Shown here one piece after another: positions 31,396 to 42,903 of a stretch of 64,000 nucleotides of DNA (the stretch's first letter is position 1; each line of letters opens with the position of its first letter). The stretch spans positions 8,214,501 to 8,278,500 of the forward strand of contig OZ022502.1 in NCBI GenBank assembly GCA_963989385.1. The letters run 5' to 3'. The translations under genes and the position numbers were made by a program. This DNA comes from Ctena decussata. Lineage: Eukaryota > Mollusca > Bivalvia > Lucinida > Lucinidae. The notes beneath the pieces were generated by a model. That model saw only the letters and a list, made by a program, of their open reading frames with translations, was not told the DNA's origin and searched no databases.

Positions 31396-32141
31396 GCATA
31401 TGAAGTCATACATTACTTTCAGTCCGTTTCTATTTCATTAATACATTTTTGCTAATGCGCCTTAAATATTATTACAACACGAATTGGTATCATTGCCTTT
31501 AAACTGACGCTTCGGGTCCATAAATTAAGACATTCTTATATTCCATTCTCATTTGCCTTTTCCCAGCCAGGAATTTCATGAGAATTTTCGGTAACAGCCG
31601 TTTTAAAGTTTAAGTAATACAAAAATAATAATATGGTTTATCAACACATCAATTTTTTCTTCTCTTGTTGGAAAGCGCAAGGTTGATATAAGTATAATTA
31701 TGTCAAGAAAGACAGGACAGTCACTATTTGCATAAAGATTTTACCATTACCACTCAATGTTCGGATAATTAAAGTTTCCCAAAATGACAAGATCTCTATG
31801 ACAATGCTCATGTATACCATTAAATTTTTTCTCATTACATGTATTTGTTGCATATGAATTTAAATTTGTGATAAATAAACGATGCTAATTACAGTCTTTT
31901 TGCCTTCACTATTCACTACCTCTACCCAGACAGAATTAGTATTATAATAGTACTTGCTATTTTGGAGAAAGAACTGAAAAAAAAATGTAGAAAGAACTGA
32001 AAGAAAAAAATATAGTGCACTTTATTAACAAATGGACTCCACCATACTTCTTCTATCTTTTATTACTGTAGTTTGATATTTAAAGTACAGTTGCTCCTAC
32101 GGAAAGGTTTAGTCCAGTAAAACGGGGCTTCAAGAAAATAT
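31396..32141. other. AT-rich stretch, nothing recognised
   Basis: No gene or repeat recognised. Expected counterpart of the interval 20071-21493 if the block is one large element, but no homology is visible. Confidence 0.35.
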
Positions 32142-32218
32142 GGGACGAAACGTCCCGGAATTATGAGACGAAACGTCCAAAGAGAGAAAATGGGACGAAA
32201 CGTCTTGGGACGATACGT
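32142..32218. repeat. Cluster of GGGACGAAACGTCC palindromes
   Basis: Four degenerate copies, in inverted sense to the cluster at 19964-20070. Confidence 0.85.
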
Positions 32219-32989
32219 GAGCAATACCTAGTGGGTTTTGCTGAGGTTCAGTATATACCGGTAGTTTTGAAAAAAATGTAAACTGCATACTTCAAAATAG
32301 TTTTCAATTGCGATAACTAGAATCGTTAGTAAATGCATAGGCCTACTTATGTGTTAGTTTACCAATATGATCGTTCTGCATGAATTTTTTCTACAGTTTT
32401 CAATTAATTCTAAATTATCTCAATGCTATCAGTAAAGCCCCCCTTCGGACCTGACTGTCTCCTTTGTCCATTGTCGCTTTCGCTGATGGTCAGCCTTATC
32501 TCCCAAGGGATAAGCGTTGTGTTTCGGGACTAAGGGATATGCCTGGTTGGAGGGGAGCCATTATCTATGCACATGTGCTTGGTGCCTCAGATTAAAATAT
32601 GAAACCTGCCTTCTCATGAAGCCAGTTTTCCTGGCTTAATTGTTGGAATCTAATTATATCTGATAGCAAACTCTTCACTTTCTTGTAATATACAACTATG
32701 ATATATCATTAATGTCTGTGATCTTTTTATATAATGTTTATATAGTGTATTTGTATAGTTTTCATTTTGTTTAAGAAATAGATCAGCTCTAGCAGTGAAT
32801 TGTTGAGTAATAATTCACTGTTTGGAGGTCAGTTGTAAAGTAGATCATATCACGAGTATCTAAAACCCGTATATCAAATTTGGTAAAATTACATTTCTAT
32901 GTGTTTGTTTTACAGTATATTTAAATGGCAATGCTCCAGAATTTGTAGTAATTGAAACTGTTCCTTGGTTGTCAAGTACATCGAATGCA
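32219..32989. other. Non-coding, with a short repeat shared with 37069-37190
   Basis: AGATCAGCTCTAGCAGTGAA at about 32781 and the following 80 bp recur at about 37070. This interval is probably 3' flank or UTR of the secreted-protein gene. Confidence 0.5.
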
Positions 32990-33142
32990 CTAGAATCTGT
33001 ATTTTATAGTATATACATGTGCTGGTTTTCCTGCCTTTGCAGCAGCTGAATTTTCTATGAAGTCTAGTTCTGTTGGTTTACCAATGCCATCTTTACGGAC
33101 ATAGATTTTATAATCACCGATCGTGCCTTCTGTTGCATACTT
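32990..33142 (-). CDS. Secreted cysteine-free protein, terminal exon (full annotation here)
   Basis: Five exons on the minus strand splice in frame: 44120-44111, 38777-38658, 37999-37955, 35007-34850 and 33142-32990. They give about 161 residues ending KYRF and TAG (32990-32992). All internal boundaries have GT/AG. Residues 1-28 form a signal peptide (hydrophobic core FKICMIMMLAYATAALA), so the product is probably secreted. The mature part, about 133 residues, has no cysteine, is basic, and contains DGAITLSKNG, YRKNGNYRTAMKDFESVG and IGDYKIYVRKDG, suggesting a small beta-rich domain. I do not recognise the family. The intact frame across five exons among heavy repeats argues for a real gene. 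The terminal exon has acceptor TTGTGTTTTCAG. Confidence 0.8.
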   Translation of the reverse strand, partial: KYATEGTIGDYKIYVRKDGIGKPTELDFIENSAAAKAGKPAHVYTIKYRF

Positions 33143-34355
33143 CTGAAAACACAAAAAGAGGTTGATGAGAGAGATGAAAGCAAAGAAACGGGAAAAAAAG
33201 ATATACCAAAAACATGAATCAAATGGACCTCTAGCAACAAGTCGTAGATTTTCCCTGATTGGCACGCTCGAAAGATAATTTCAAAAATTGATTATTGTTT
33301 TGATAGTTTTGAAAGAAGCGACTCAGTACATTTTACAGCATCATGCATGTGAAACAATGAGGGATAAAACACTCATTTTTAAATTCCGCTTTTCATACAT
33401 TATTCAGTTTGCTTCAAAATCGCAACAAACTTACAATATCAATTCTAAGAGTATTTATGCCATACAAAAGAAGATAATTTACACTTCGATTCCTTTGTTT
33501 TCCTCAGTTTAGTATCCAACTTCAACATCCGAAGCAGGATGTTTTCTTCATAGACTACTACGTATAAACGCTCTTGCCCAGGTGGTCCATATGAAACACC
33601 TGGCTCCGTGCATGTTTACAGTCCGACGTGCATATGGCCTAATCTCTAAAGAATAATTAAGGTAAAAATGTCGTAAAACACTCTTGGTCATGTCAGATGC
33701 TGGTTTAGAACTAGTAAAAATAATCCCCTACTAGGCCTACTCCAACTGCCGAAAAAATATGGAGCTTTTGTACTGCAAAATCACTGAGCCGATTGTAACC
33801 AAATTTCATATATGGAGCCCACAGGGGCCGGGAACGAAAGTATGTTCAAATGACCTGGTTCACTTGATGTTCATTGCATACGTATGGTAAAAAAAAAACT
33901 GTAAAAATCTTCTCCAGAACTAATTGAACGATGGCGTTGAAATCGGGTACTTATATATACTACCAAACTGTTAAAATTATGACCTTGGATTGATTTTTGA
34001 CTTTTTTACGACAAGGTCTCACTAGCTTACCTGCATTATTTGAAATGGGAAAATGCTATAGCATATTAAGACTCCAAGAATATTTTGGTATAAAAATTGT
34101 ATATTCACTCAACTTAATAGGAAAATGAAGATTTCAGGGCTACAGAAGTCAAGGCCATTCTTTTGCCTCCAACCGTGTTCTCTCATATATCAGCATTTTC
34201 AAATTTCTCCTCAAAAGCAACTGGGCCAATTGTCATAACATTTCATGTAAAGCACTCAGGGGTAAAGGGGACTTCATTCAAGCTAGTGGTGGTTTGAGCA
34301 ACTGGGTGATGGTTTTATGGTTAAAAGGAATTCTATTGACAAAACTGTCTCTAAA
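33143..34355. other. Last intron (first part)
   Basis: Degenerate repeat text near 33780-34300 (ACCAAATTTCATATATGGAG) of the same general style as the tandem-array elements. No gene. Confidence 0.45.
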
Positions 34356-34594
34356 TAAGCCGCGACACGAGAAAACTAAAAAAGTGGTTGTGCGCCCAGC
34401 GCAGACTCAGATCAGCCTTGGCATCTCCCCCACTCTGATCAGACTCTTCGCTTAGAGCTTAAAGCGAAGATAAGGGTCTAAGCTACCTCCATGCGCACAG
34501 CAAAGACTCTGATCAGACTGCGCGAATGCCCAGGCTGATCTGAGTCTGCGCTGGGCGCACAACCACTTTGTTGGTTTTGTGGTGTTGCAGCTCA
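34356..34594. mobile_element. Fold-back MITE copy 7, diverged
   Basis: Same structure as the other copies but with several substitutions (TAAGCCGCGACACGAGAAAA at left, GCAGCTCA at right). It lies in the last intron of the secreted-protein gene. Confidence 0.9.
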
Positions 34595-34849
34595 AATGTA
34601 TTCAACTGTCTCAGAGTGCCAGAAAATATAAACTTTTGTCAACCTCTGATATCTCAAAGTTGAAGCTCATCCCAAATTATTGATATCTCATATAAATTTT
34701 CTGGTCCCAGTTTGAGATAAGCGGTGTTAATTTGAAATGTGCCCAAAAATTCCTTGATATACACGTAAGAGGGTACTTAGAGATATCAGTAGTCGGGATA
34801 TCGAGAGCTGCCAGTACACTGTAATAGTATATTATTCAGCAGTACGTAC

Positions 34850-35007
34850 TCCATTGGCCAATCTTACTCGTCGAACGTCTTGAGGGCCTACAGACTCGAA
34901 ATCCTTCATAGCGGTTCTGTAGTTACCATTCTTTCTGTATGTTGTATGTTTGCCATTTTTAGATAATGTTATTGCTCCATCTAAGAGTTTCATAAAAATT
35001 TGAAGAC
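34850..35007 (-). CDS. Secreted cysteine-free protein, exon 4
   Basis: 158 bp, phase 1 in and phase 0 out. Acceptor TTGTAATTGCAG, donor GTACGT. It encodes the central block with LLDGAITLSKNGKH and DFESVGPQDVRRVRLANG. Confidence 0.82.
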
Positions 35008-35387
35008 CTGCAATTACAAGACAGTTATACCATAAAAATAATAAAAAAATTAGGACACATAGAATCATTATCACAATTAACTTAAAAAAAAGAAACAGCC
35101 CGGTTTTACAATACCAGGCTTTCTAGTGCCTTTCCGCAAATAATAGGAAAAAAAAAACGGCCGTATTTTCTTTAAAAAGTACTGAAAATGAAGGGATTAC
35201 GCATACAATAAACAGGCCCGGATCCAGACCACCACGTACTGGTGGGGCTCTGGATGACTGGTGGGGCTGGGAGGTACCGAGATGTATGTGTGGTGGTGTT
35301 GGAGGTGGGGGTGAGGGGATCCAATATATGACATAATTAGGGATCAGTTGGATGAAAAATTTTGATGGGGTCTTTTTTGCCTTGAAA

Positions 35388-35455
35388 TATATGTTGTGAG
35401 ATCTCATTAGAATCGCCTCGGCGAGGCGATTCTAATGAGAAGTCACAACATATAT
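35388..35455. repeat. Short near-perfect hairpin
   Basis: ATATATGTTGTGAGATCTCA with ATTAGAATCGCCTC faces its complement about 35420/35421. The arms are about 33 bp with almost no loop. Confidence 0.85.
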
Positions 35456-35710
35456 CTTAATCTAACCATTGATAAATAATTTCAAACTGTCATCAGTTAC
35501 TCCCTATCGTCTGGGGGCCTACATATTTTACATAACACAGAGTCCCAGATGGCGGGGCTGAAGCCCCAAAGCCCACCTCCTGGATCCGGGGCTGACTAAA
35601 GTAGGAATAGTAGGGCTTTACCACTTTACCATGGAAGGAATTCAATGTAAAATCAAAACTTGATTTGGTTTAATACAGAGACATGGTCATCTCAATAAAT
35701 AATTCATAAT

Positions 35711-35948
35711 TGAGCCGCGACACGAGAAAACCAACAATGTGGTTGTGCGCCCAGCGCAGACTCAGATCAGCCTGGGCATCCGCCAAGTTTGACCAGACTC
35801 TTCGTTAAGTGCTCAAAGGGTAGCTAAGGGTCTAAGCTACCTCCATGCGGACAGCGAAGACTCTGATCAGACTGGGCGGATGCCCAGGCTGATCTGAGGC
35901 TGCGCTGGGCGCACAACCACATTGTTGGTTTTGTCGTGTCGCGGCTCA
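35711..35948. mobile_element. Fold-back MITE copy 8, intact
   Basis: TGAGCCGCGACACGAGAAAA ... GTGTCGCGGCTCA, 238 bp, in the third coding intron of the secreted-protein gene. Confidence 0.95.
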
Positions 35949-36198
35949 TATATTATAAACAGTGCATAATAAAATTCAAAAGGCCTGTTTTCAAAGAACA
36001 TTAATTGATGTTTAAAGTCGAGTGAGCAAAGCAGGCGAAAAACTCTTTGATTATATCAATGTGTAAGAACCTTATCGGAGCTAAAAAGCAGGGATAGCAC
36101 GGCATTTTGAAGAAAAGGTAGGAAAAAGTAGGCGTTAAACAAAGAATAGTGAAAAGTAGGAAAAGTAGGACCAGCTGGGGAAATGCTGCAATGCAGTA

Positions 36199-36400
36199 GG
36201 ATAGAGTCGGGTAACTTCGGACAGCAGGTAATTTCGAACAATGACATTGTTTCCTTTATATGTCAGTTGTTTGGAATTAAAACAAAAATAACTTGACAAA
36301 CAAGGAAAATCCTGATGAGACGGCCGTCTCATCTGGATTTTCACTATTTGCAATGGTATGTCCGAATTCACCTGTTGTCCGAAGTTACCCGACACTACCC
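36199..36400. mobile_element. MITE with TA duplication (GTCGGGTAACTTCGGACA ends)
   Basis: Terminal repeats of about 45 bp (GTCGGGTAACTTCGGACA on both sides), the axis palindrome GAGACGGCCGTCTC, and TA at 36197-36198 and 36401-36402. 202 bp. Confidence 0.88.
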
Positions 36401-36402
36401 TA

Positions 36403-36642
36403 ATGCGTCAGCATGCAGACAAATGGCAGAAAGTATGGGCCTCGATCAAACTATTTCAGTTGGAACAGTCTGATCTGGACCTGCACTGTTTGCTTAGACC
36501 GATCGACTCAATTCCTAGAAGTTTTGCGAAATATACAAAGACAACAAAGGACGTAATGCTTACCCGCCTGGAGGGGGATCTAAGCCACAAGCAGTTTAGC
36601 GAGAGGATCGTCAGCCTAACAGGCGGACAGAGTACTGTGTAA
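36403..36642 (+). CDS. Unrecognised small open frame
   Basis: An ATG opens directly after the MITE and gives 79 residues with balanced composition (WQKVWASIKLFQLEQSDLDL; SERIVSLTGG). It lies antisense in an intron of the secreted-protein gene. It could be an exon relic or part of an unknown transposon. No domain is recognised, and it may not be expressed. Confidence 0.25.
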   Translation: MRQHADKWQKVWASIKLFQLEQSDLDLHCLLRPIDSIPRSFAKYTKTTKDVMLTRLEGDLSHKQFSERIVSLTGGQSTV

Positions 36643-37068
36643 CTAATATCCTCATCAATGTAGACCTAGCATTTTACGGCATACTGAATGATGGACTTTG
36701 TGTTTTCTAAGGCGTATCGATACACCTTCATGTTATTTCGCCATTTTAGCAAAGGTGGAGAATGGGTGAGACTGTTCATGACGAAGCCGTTCAAAAATGG
36801 CGCCTTCTCTTAAACTCTTACAGAAAAGATTAAGCCCCCACCCCCATTACGCCTCATTATGTGAAGCAAAACAGAATTGTCAGAGATGCTGCCGATGAAA
36901 GCGTATCCATTCACTTAAAAATATACTCATCGTATAATTACAAAGGAGGACCGTAACTAATGTTGTTAGAACTTTTGGCCCGACCCAATTGCTTGTACTT
37001 TTTGTGGCAATAAAATACGTTTAAACTAAACAAAGGTAACCTAAATGTGTATTTAAGAATTCAAGTAG

Positions 37069-37190
37069 ATCAGCTCTAGCAGTGAATTATTGAGAAATAA
37101 TTCACTGTTTGGAGGTCTGTCGTAATGTAGAACATATCACGAGCGCGGAGCACGAATGCTATATCTACTTTACAACTGACCGACTTTCTT
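37069..37190. repeat. Short repeat shared with 32779-32866
   Basis: AGATCAGCTCTAGCAGTGAA and TAATTCACTGTTTGGAGGTC recur. TATCTACTTTACAACTGAC at its right end is the complement of GTCAGTTGTAAAGTAGAT in the other copy, so the ends are inverted. Confidence 0.65.
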
Positions 37191-37559
37191 CAATGAAAGA
37201 TATTTTTTTCTTTAAGAGTTGTCCCCAAACTAGACAAGAGGCAATTATGAAAATGGCAGAAGAGTTGCCTCCCCTGAAAGTGGACCGAATTACCTTAATT
37301 CCTTATTAAAAAGATATTCAATAGAATGATAAAAATAAGTCCTACATGTTTATATATTTTGTCATTAGTAGGGACTGCTCGCACACGAAAAAGTAGCAAT
37401 TCCCTTGCTGTACAGATTGTAGTTTAGCGAGCATTAAATTGTGAATGTTATGGGAACAGTTACAATTCAGTGCTCGCTAAATGACGCACAGTTCAGACCT
37501 TCAGCAGTCCGATCTTGGTCTGCACTTTTTCTCTCTTTTTTTTTTTAACATTTTCTTTC

Positions 37560-37830
37560 CAAATTTAAGAGGCTTTAAGGGGTAAAGATACACTTTTAGG
37601 GGAAGTAACTCTGCCATTTTATTTTTGTGTCCATTCTCAATGAGGTTTAACTCTTTAGAAAAATAGTTTGTTCCCCTTGGTGTGAATTATTTCATTCTTT
37701 AAAGGTAGGCCCTCTCTGAAAGGTCTTAGATCCAGGGAAGCACACAGGAAGTCACAAAAATTCCCATTTCCTTCTTGTAAATAAGGGAGGAGTACATGAA
37801 CTTGTATCCCAATATACCTTGAGACATGCA
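37560..37830. repeat. Dispersed repeat
   Basis: Diverged relative of 23340-23500 and 24600-24790 (TTGTTCCCCTTGG, AGGTAGGCCCTCTC, GAAGCACACAGGAAGTCAC). Intron sequence. Confidence 0.45.
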
Positions 37831-37954
37831 TAGCGGAGCTTTCTACGACCTTCTTCATTCAGTACCTTTCTCGACCTACATAATTCAGCGCATATTACGA
37901 CAAAGATCCTTTAACGATTTTTTGCGACATACGACAAATAATCCGAACTCTTAC

Positions 37955-37999
37955 CTCCTGATATAACTGATCGCTGTCCTCGTTTTGGTGCAAGGTAAC
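37955..37999 (-). CDS. Secreted cysteine-free protein, exon 3
   Basis: A 45-bp micro-exon, phase 1 in and phase 1 out, acceptor CTAATCTCAG, donor GTAAGA. It encodes YLAPKRGQRSVISG with split Gly codons at both ends. Confidence 0.8.
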
Positions 38000-38657
38000 C
38001 TGAGATTAGAAAAAAAATCACTATAATATGATATTTAGTACCCATATTTGGCATTGCATCAATCTTTTATCCTTCACGCCACCCTCCACCCCCTAAACAG
38101 TTTTGATCTAAATTTCTTCTGTGTCCCCTCTTCCCCTACTCACGCAGTCCCGCCGCTCCCTCTCCCCCTGCCTCCACATCCCCCACCCAACACACACGCA
38201 CACACTAAATTATACTTTGCATCGCAAAATGGCTAATTCACTATGAATCCTATTTGTATAATGTATGGCATATCAATACAATTCTTGTTTTTGTATGTTA
38301 TTTTACATATGAAATAAAGTTCAATTAAACCATCATGGCTCATTCACCTTGAAACAGGGCTGATCATTATTACTAGGGCCGTTCACGAAGTCAGGCAACC
38401 GCACCGGTCACCCATCCAGGCACTAGCCTCGATCTCAGTGGTTAAATTGCTAAAGAGCCAATCGTCGGCTGTAGAACTTTTTTATATACCTGTGCAATTA
38501 CACTTAGACATTCGAAGTATGTTTGTTATTTTACCTAACATGTATATATTTTTTTTACAAAAAGAACATTGTTGCATTTTAATTGTAGCCTGAGCGTAAG
38601 CGCTTATCATCAGCATCATCTGTTAAAAGACATATGATTGCTGTTTCTGGTTCCTAC

Positions 38658-38777
38658 CTGTGCCTCGAATTTCCATAGCAACTGGTTCTTCATCAGTTTG
38701 TGAAAGCGCCAGAGCTGCTGTGGCGTAAGCAAGCATCATGATCATACATATTTTAAATACAATCAAGACAGCCATCA
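38658..38777 (-). CDS. Secreted cysteine-free protein, exon 2 (signal peptide)
   Basis: Acceptor CCATTTCAG, donor GTAGGA. It encodes the signal peptide core and the SQTDEEPVAMEIRGT start of the mature chain. It has its own ATG at 38775, so translation could start here (157 residues) or in exon 1. Confidence 0.82.
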
Positions 38778-38827
38778 CTGAAATGGAAACAATAGTTTAG
38801 TGTTCAGTCTTGAGAAGCCAGCATAAT

Positions 38828-39065
38828 TGAGCGGCGACACGAGAAAACCAACAATGTGGTTGTGCGCCCAGCGCAGACTCAGATCAGCCTGGGCATGCGC
38901 CCAGTCTGATCAGAGTCATCGCTGTCCGCATGGAGCTAGCTAAGACCCTTAGCTACCCTTTAAGGACACAGCGAGGACTCTGATTAGACTGGGCGGAAGC
39001 CCAGGTTGATTGGAGTCTTCGCTGGGCGCACAACCACATTGTTGGTTTTCTCGTGTCGCGGCTCA
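38828..39065. mobile_element. Fold-back MITE copy 9, intact, inverted loop
   Basis: TGAGCGGCGACACGAGAAAA ... GTGTCGCGGCTCA. The loop reads GAGCTAGCTAAGACCCTTAG, the reverse of most copies. It lies in the first intron of the secreted-protein gene. Confidence 0.95.
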
Positions 39066-39133
39066 TATAAAGAGGTTAAGGTTTCCTGTAGCCTTGTGGC
39101 CCTAGGGGAAGTGGGTGTAAGAAGCTAATCGTA

Positions 39134-40340
39134 TTTTGGGATAGTTTAGTCTAGTCTATCCCATAACCTTATGAGATTGTTAAGGCGCCACAGATGCCTT
39201 TGCAACAATTTCTCTCCACCTCGTCATGTCTTCAGCTGCTGAGCAAGCAAAGTCCATCCCTGTCTATTCCATAAAATTGTCTTTGCACCGCTTCTTATGT
39301 CTACCTCTTCTTCATTTTCCTTTCACTGTGTCCTGCAAAATTGTCTTTGCGAAGTCAGATGGCCTTGAGATGAGGCCAAACTACCTCAGTTTTTTTTGCC
39401 AAGGTCAGGAGTTTGTCATATTTCCCAAGGGCTGATTGGATCTTTCATCCTCGTTAGTGACATGGTCCTTGTACGAGATGTTCAGTAACCTTCGGTCAAA
39501 GTCCACGACGCATAGGCACGCAGAAGTATGTAACCTTTATCTCCCTCGGAATGTCATTAGCGCTGTTTGTCATTAGTTTGGTCTTCTCAGCACTTATCTC
39601 CGTTTAAACTTTTGTGCAGGTTTTGTCAAGACTTTCAACTAGGGCTTCTATTTCTTGCTCTTCTTCAGCGAGAGCGTCAGTGTCATCTGCCGGCTACACT
39701 TACCTTTCCATCATGCTCTTCCAGACCATCAGACATAATCCCTTCGAGAAAACGTTTGAATAAGGTAGGTGAAAGAAGACATCCTGTTATTCTGGATGCC
39801 TTCTTCTGCGCTGTCATAAATCTGAACAGCACTTATAGCCTTGTCAAAGAGATGCTCAATGGTGCTAACTAGATTTTGATTTTATATTGCACTTCCGCTT
39901 GGCCCATAAGGCTGCATGCAATACCCTGCCATTTGCATTTTTGAAACCTTTAAAGATATGGTACAGATTTGCTGATGTTAAGGTACTTTTCACACAGGTT
40001 TCTGAGGTTGAAGATCTGTTCTGTGGTGCTTCTTCCAGCTCTGAACCCAGCCGTCTTCAGCGATAATCTCTTTAGCTTGTGGTTTTAGCCTGTTCAAGAT
40101 GGCTGTCAGCAAGAATTACCCGAAAGCCTGATGATGCTGAAGGTTCTGTAGTTCTAACAGAGCTGTAGGTTGTCATTTTCTTTTCAGGAATGTAATAATC
40201 AGCGACTGAGTTCATGGCGTAAGCCATTCTCCTTTCATTCAGATCTTGTTAAAGATCTTGTTTCAGATATTTGTTAAAACATATATCATGGTTTGCCGGT
40301 CGGCTTGAACAAGTTCTTCTGAAATATTATCAACTCAAGC
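39134..40340 (-). pseudogene. Decayed LINE (reverse transcriptase C-terminal half)
   Basis: Read on the minus strand, this is the same LINE family as 8286-8642, extending further 5'. Fragments of the RT end (a GCLLSPTLF-like block near 39770, ISAEKTKLMT near 39580), the KDHVTNED region and the SSGLAKT-like tail are visible, broken by frameshifts, stops and an internal deletion (near 39490). The 3' end is the (TAGAC)n run at 39140. Confidence 0.75.
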
Positions 40341-41284
40341 AGATTTCCCCTTTTTAGTGCTGTATCTGCAATTTCAACTAATTCATGAAGGGCTGGTTGT
40401 AGATCTTTTTCGGGGTGCTGATTGCAGCCCGGAACCGAATTGTTGCCATTACTCCCTTGATTGAATAGGTTTGAGCAATATTCAGACGTGTCCTTTGTCC
40501 ACGTAACGTTCGATTGACACCAGGTAATGGCGACGGCTGTTTAATGTAATGGCAGAACATATCGTAACTATCTTTTCTTCGACCCATATGTTGCATATTC
40601 TAGACTAAATTACCACGATAACGGCACAGAAAATGTCTAAAATAAAGTGTAAATATACGACTCAGAAGTTTTGCATCACCTTACTCAATGCAAAACGGTC
40701 ATATTTCACCTTGTAGTATGTGAAAGTTATATGAGTAGCAATGAAAAACCTGGTTATTTTGTACAATTAATAGTCTTATGTTTCGGTATTTGATGTTGGG
40801 GATAGGGTTTGGGATCTGATTCAGTCAGTTCTTGAAGTGTAGTTACTCTTTAAATTTATACATCAGAAAAGTGGATCTTCGGTTCCGTCTGTCTTGGTAG
40901 ATATGGGCTTTTAAAGATTAAAAGCCTACTTCAGGACGATTTTTCATACGGTTTGCTAAGAACCAATATCACAAGTCAGTTTGAAACTTTTAACTACCCC
41001 GAAGGGCTCAGTTCTGTCCTAGATTTTGTCAGGCATTTAGAGAGACATAAATGTGTGATTAGAAAAACCATAAAACACCTCAGTTTTCAGGCGTTCCTTT
41101 CTTGTAAACCCCTTGGAAATAAGATGATGTAGCATTATGTCTACGGGAAATTATATGGCGATGCAAAACTTATTTTTAGTAGTATGTAAGAAATAGAATC
41201 AGGTCCCGAGGTTATAAAATTTGAGTACATTCTCAAACTCAAAATAAAGTACACTGATTGGATGCTTCCGGGCACCTCGGACCC
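40341..41284. repeat. Repeat-derived stretch
   Basis: 40486-40660 recurs directly at 41480-41650 (GGCGACGGCTGTTTAATGTA, AATAAAGTGTAAATATA). 40793-40860 is the reverse complement of 45302-45370 (GGGATCTGATTCAGTCAGTT). No gene. Confidence 0.65.
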
Positions 41285-41374
41285 TGATTTTTCAGCGTTA
41301 ATCGTGTGAAGAAGCCAATGGTCGTTGCTACACTCCGCCCACTGGCTTCATCACACGATGAACGCTGAAAAATC
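41285..41374. repeat. Inverted repeat (TTTTTCAGCGTT ends)
   Basis: GATTTTTCAGCGTTAATCGT and its complement form arms of about 35 bp around CACTCCGCC. A diverged relative lies at 41655-41765. Confidence 0.8.
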
Positions 41375-42663
41375 AAATTTTAATTCTTAAAACAAAATGC
41401 TTTGACAACGTAAGCCGATGAACGACAATTTATCGTGTGACGTTGTCGTCAAGCAACGTCTAAGGTAAACGAAGGTCTTAACAGGTCCATGTAACATTCG
41501 ACTTACGCCACGTCATGGGGACGGCTGTTTAACGTAATGACGGAACATATCGTTACTACTGTTCTTTGACCCATATTTTGCATATTCTGCCCTAAATTAC
41601 CACGAACACGGCACAAAAAGGCCTCGAAATAAAGTGTAAATATAATAACGAAAATTGGATTTTTCAGCATTCATCGTGTGAAGCCAGTGTGTCGCTAAAA
41701 TTCTACAAGAAGCGCTTCGCTCTTCATGGAAAGTAGCTCCACCCACTAGCTTCATCACTCGATAAACAAACGCTTAAAATTAATTAAAATTTCATTAGAA
41801 CTTTTCTGCAATTCATAGATAATTTTAATCATTTCTCAATGGCAACATGCTGTGACGCCTCATTAGATGTTTCACAGAGACGGTTCAATTGAGGGGCCAC
41901 AACGTATGTCTTTACGAAAAAGGGAAAATTATCCCTTAATAATCCCTGTTACCCCTTCTTATCTGGAGTACTGGTATGAAATAAAATCACCCACCTTTCT
42001 TAGCATAATCTACGCTATCTTGTCAGCGAAACAAATGGTCACGGTAACATTTGCGCTTTTGACAGAGTTACATTACATGTAGTATCACGTATTGAGGCGG
42101 AAAAAATATGCCTACATCGTATTTTCAAGGGGTGAAAGTGAAATTAAATCTTGGTAACTGGGTATCATATTATGTAAGTCATCCACCAAGATAACATATA
42201 TATATTAATCTGAGCTTTTTCTCACCATTCATTTTATATGTTGTGTGAACCGCCAATCAAAAAGAAAAAAATGTCAGAAATGTTACAGACGTAATGGATA
42301 AGACTTATGTGTAATGTTGCAGTCTGCATCCTCTGTGGTTAACCCCAAAACGGTGACTGACCCGACATAAAGCAATTTATTTTAGTTGGTTGGAAGCGGA
42401 TCTTGTTTTGTCTATTGCTTGGCACTTTGGAGGTCAACAGGTGTTAATTTTATTATATTGAATTTATATTATTTCTATTTTTATCATTTTTTTATTATTT
42501 TTTTTTATTATTTATTTATTTATTTTTTGCTCGATACTTTCTGTAAATATGGTGAGTTCTTATGGAATGCAAGAATCTTTTTTTTCATATTTCTTAGAAA
42601 CATCATGTTTGGCTTTCTATTACTAATTTCTCAAAAATCTCATAATGGGGCAGAGGGGCAACC
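41375..42663. other. Unassigned stretch
   Basis: Holds the second copy of the 41480-41650 repeat, a degraded hairpin (41655-41765) and a T-rich tract (42480-42530). No gene. Confidence 0.4.
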
Positions 42664-42903
42664 AGGCCCCAAGGTTATAAAACTTTTTTCATGCTCAACA
42701 CAGCTGAGCATGAAAGTTTACCTGCCAATAAATAGCAAATTATTGATAAGTACATTTGTTTGCTTGCTCAGTTTATCTTGAGTAATTTTCGCTGCTGATG
42801 AATATAAAAATGCCAACATTAGTTGGCATTTTCATATTTTTCAGCAGGAAAAATTTCATGCTCAGCTGAGGTGAGCACGAAAAGTTTTATAACCGTGGGG
42901 CCT
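42664..42903. mobile_element. MITE with GGCCCCAAGGTTATAAAACT ends
   Basis: A 240-bp element. The left end GGCCCCAAGGTTATAAAACT is matched on the right by AAGTTTTATAACCGTGGGGC. Sub-terminal CATGCTCA and CAGCTGAG boxes are mirrored. A partial relative lies near 41203 (GTCCCGAGGTTATAAAA). Confidence 0.82.

Noticed and set aside
34832..35074. 80-residue frame read as a membrane protein on the minus strand
   Set aside because: The hydrophobic start is intron; only 34850-35007 is exon, ended by a GT donor before the frame's stop.
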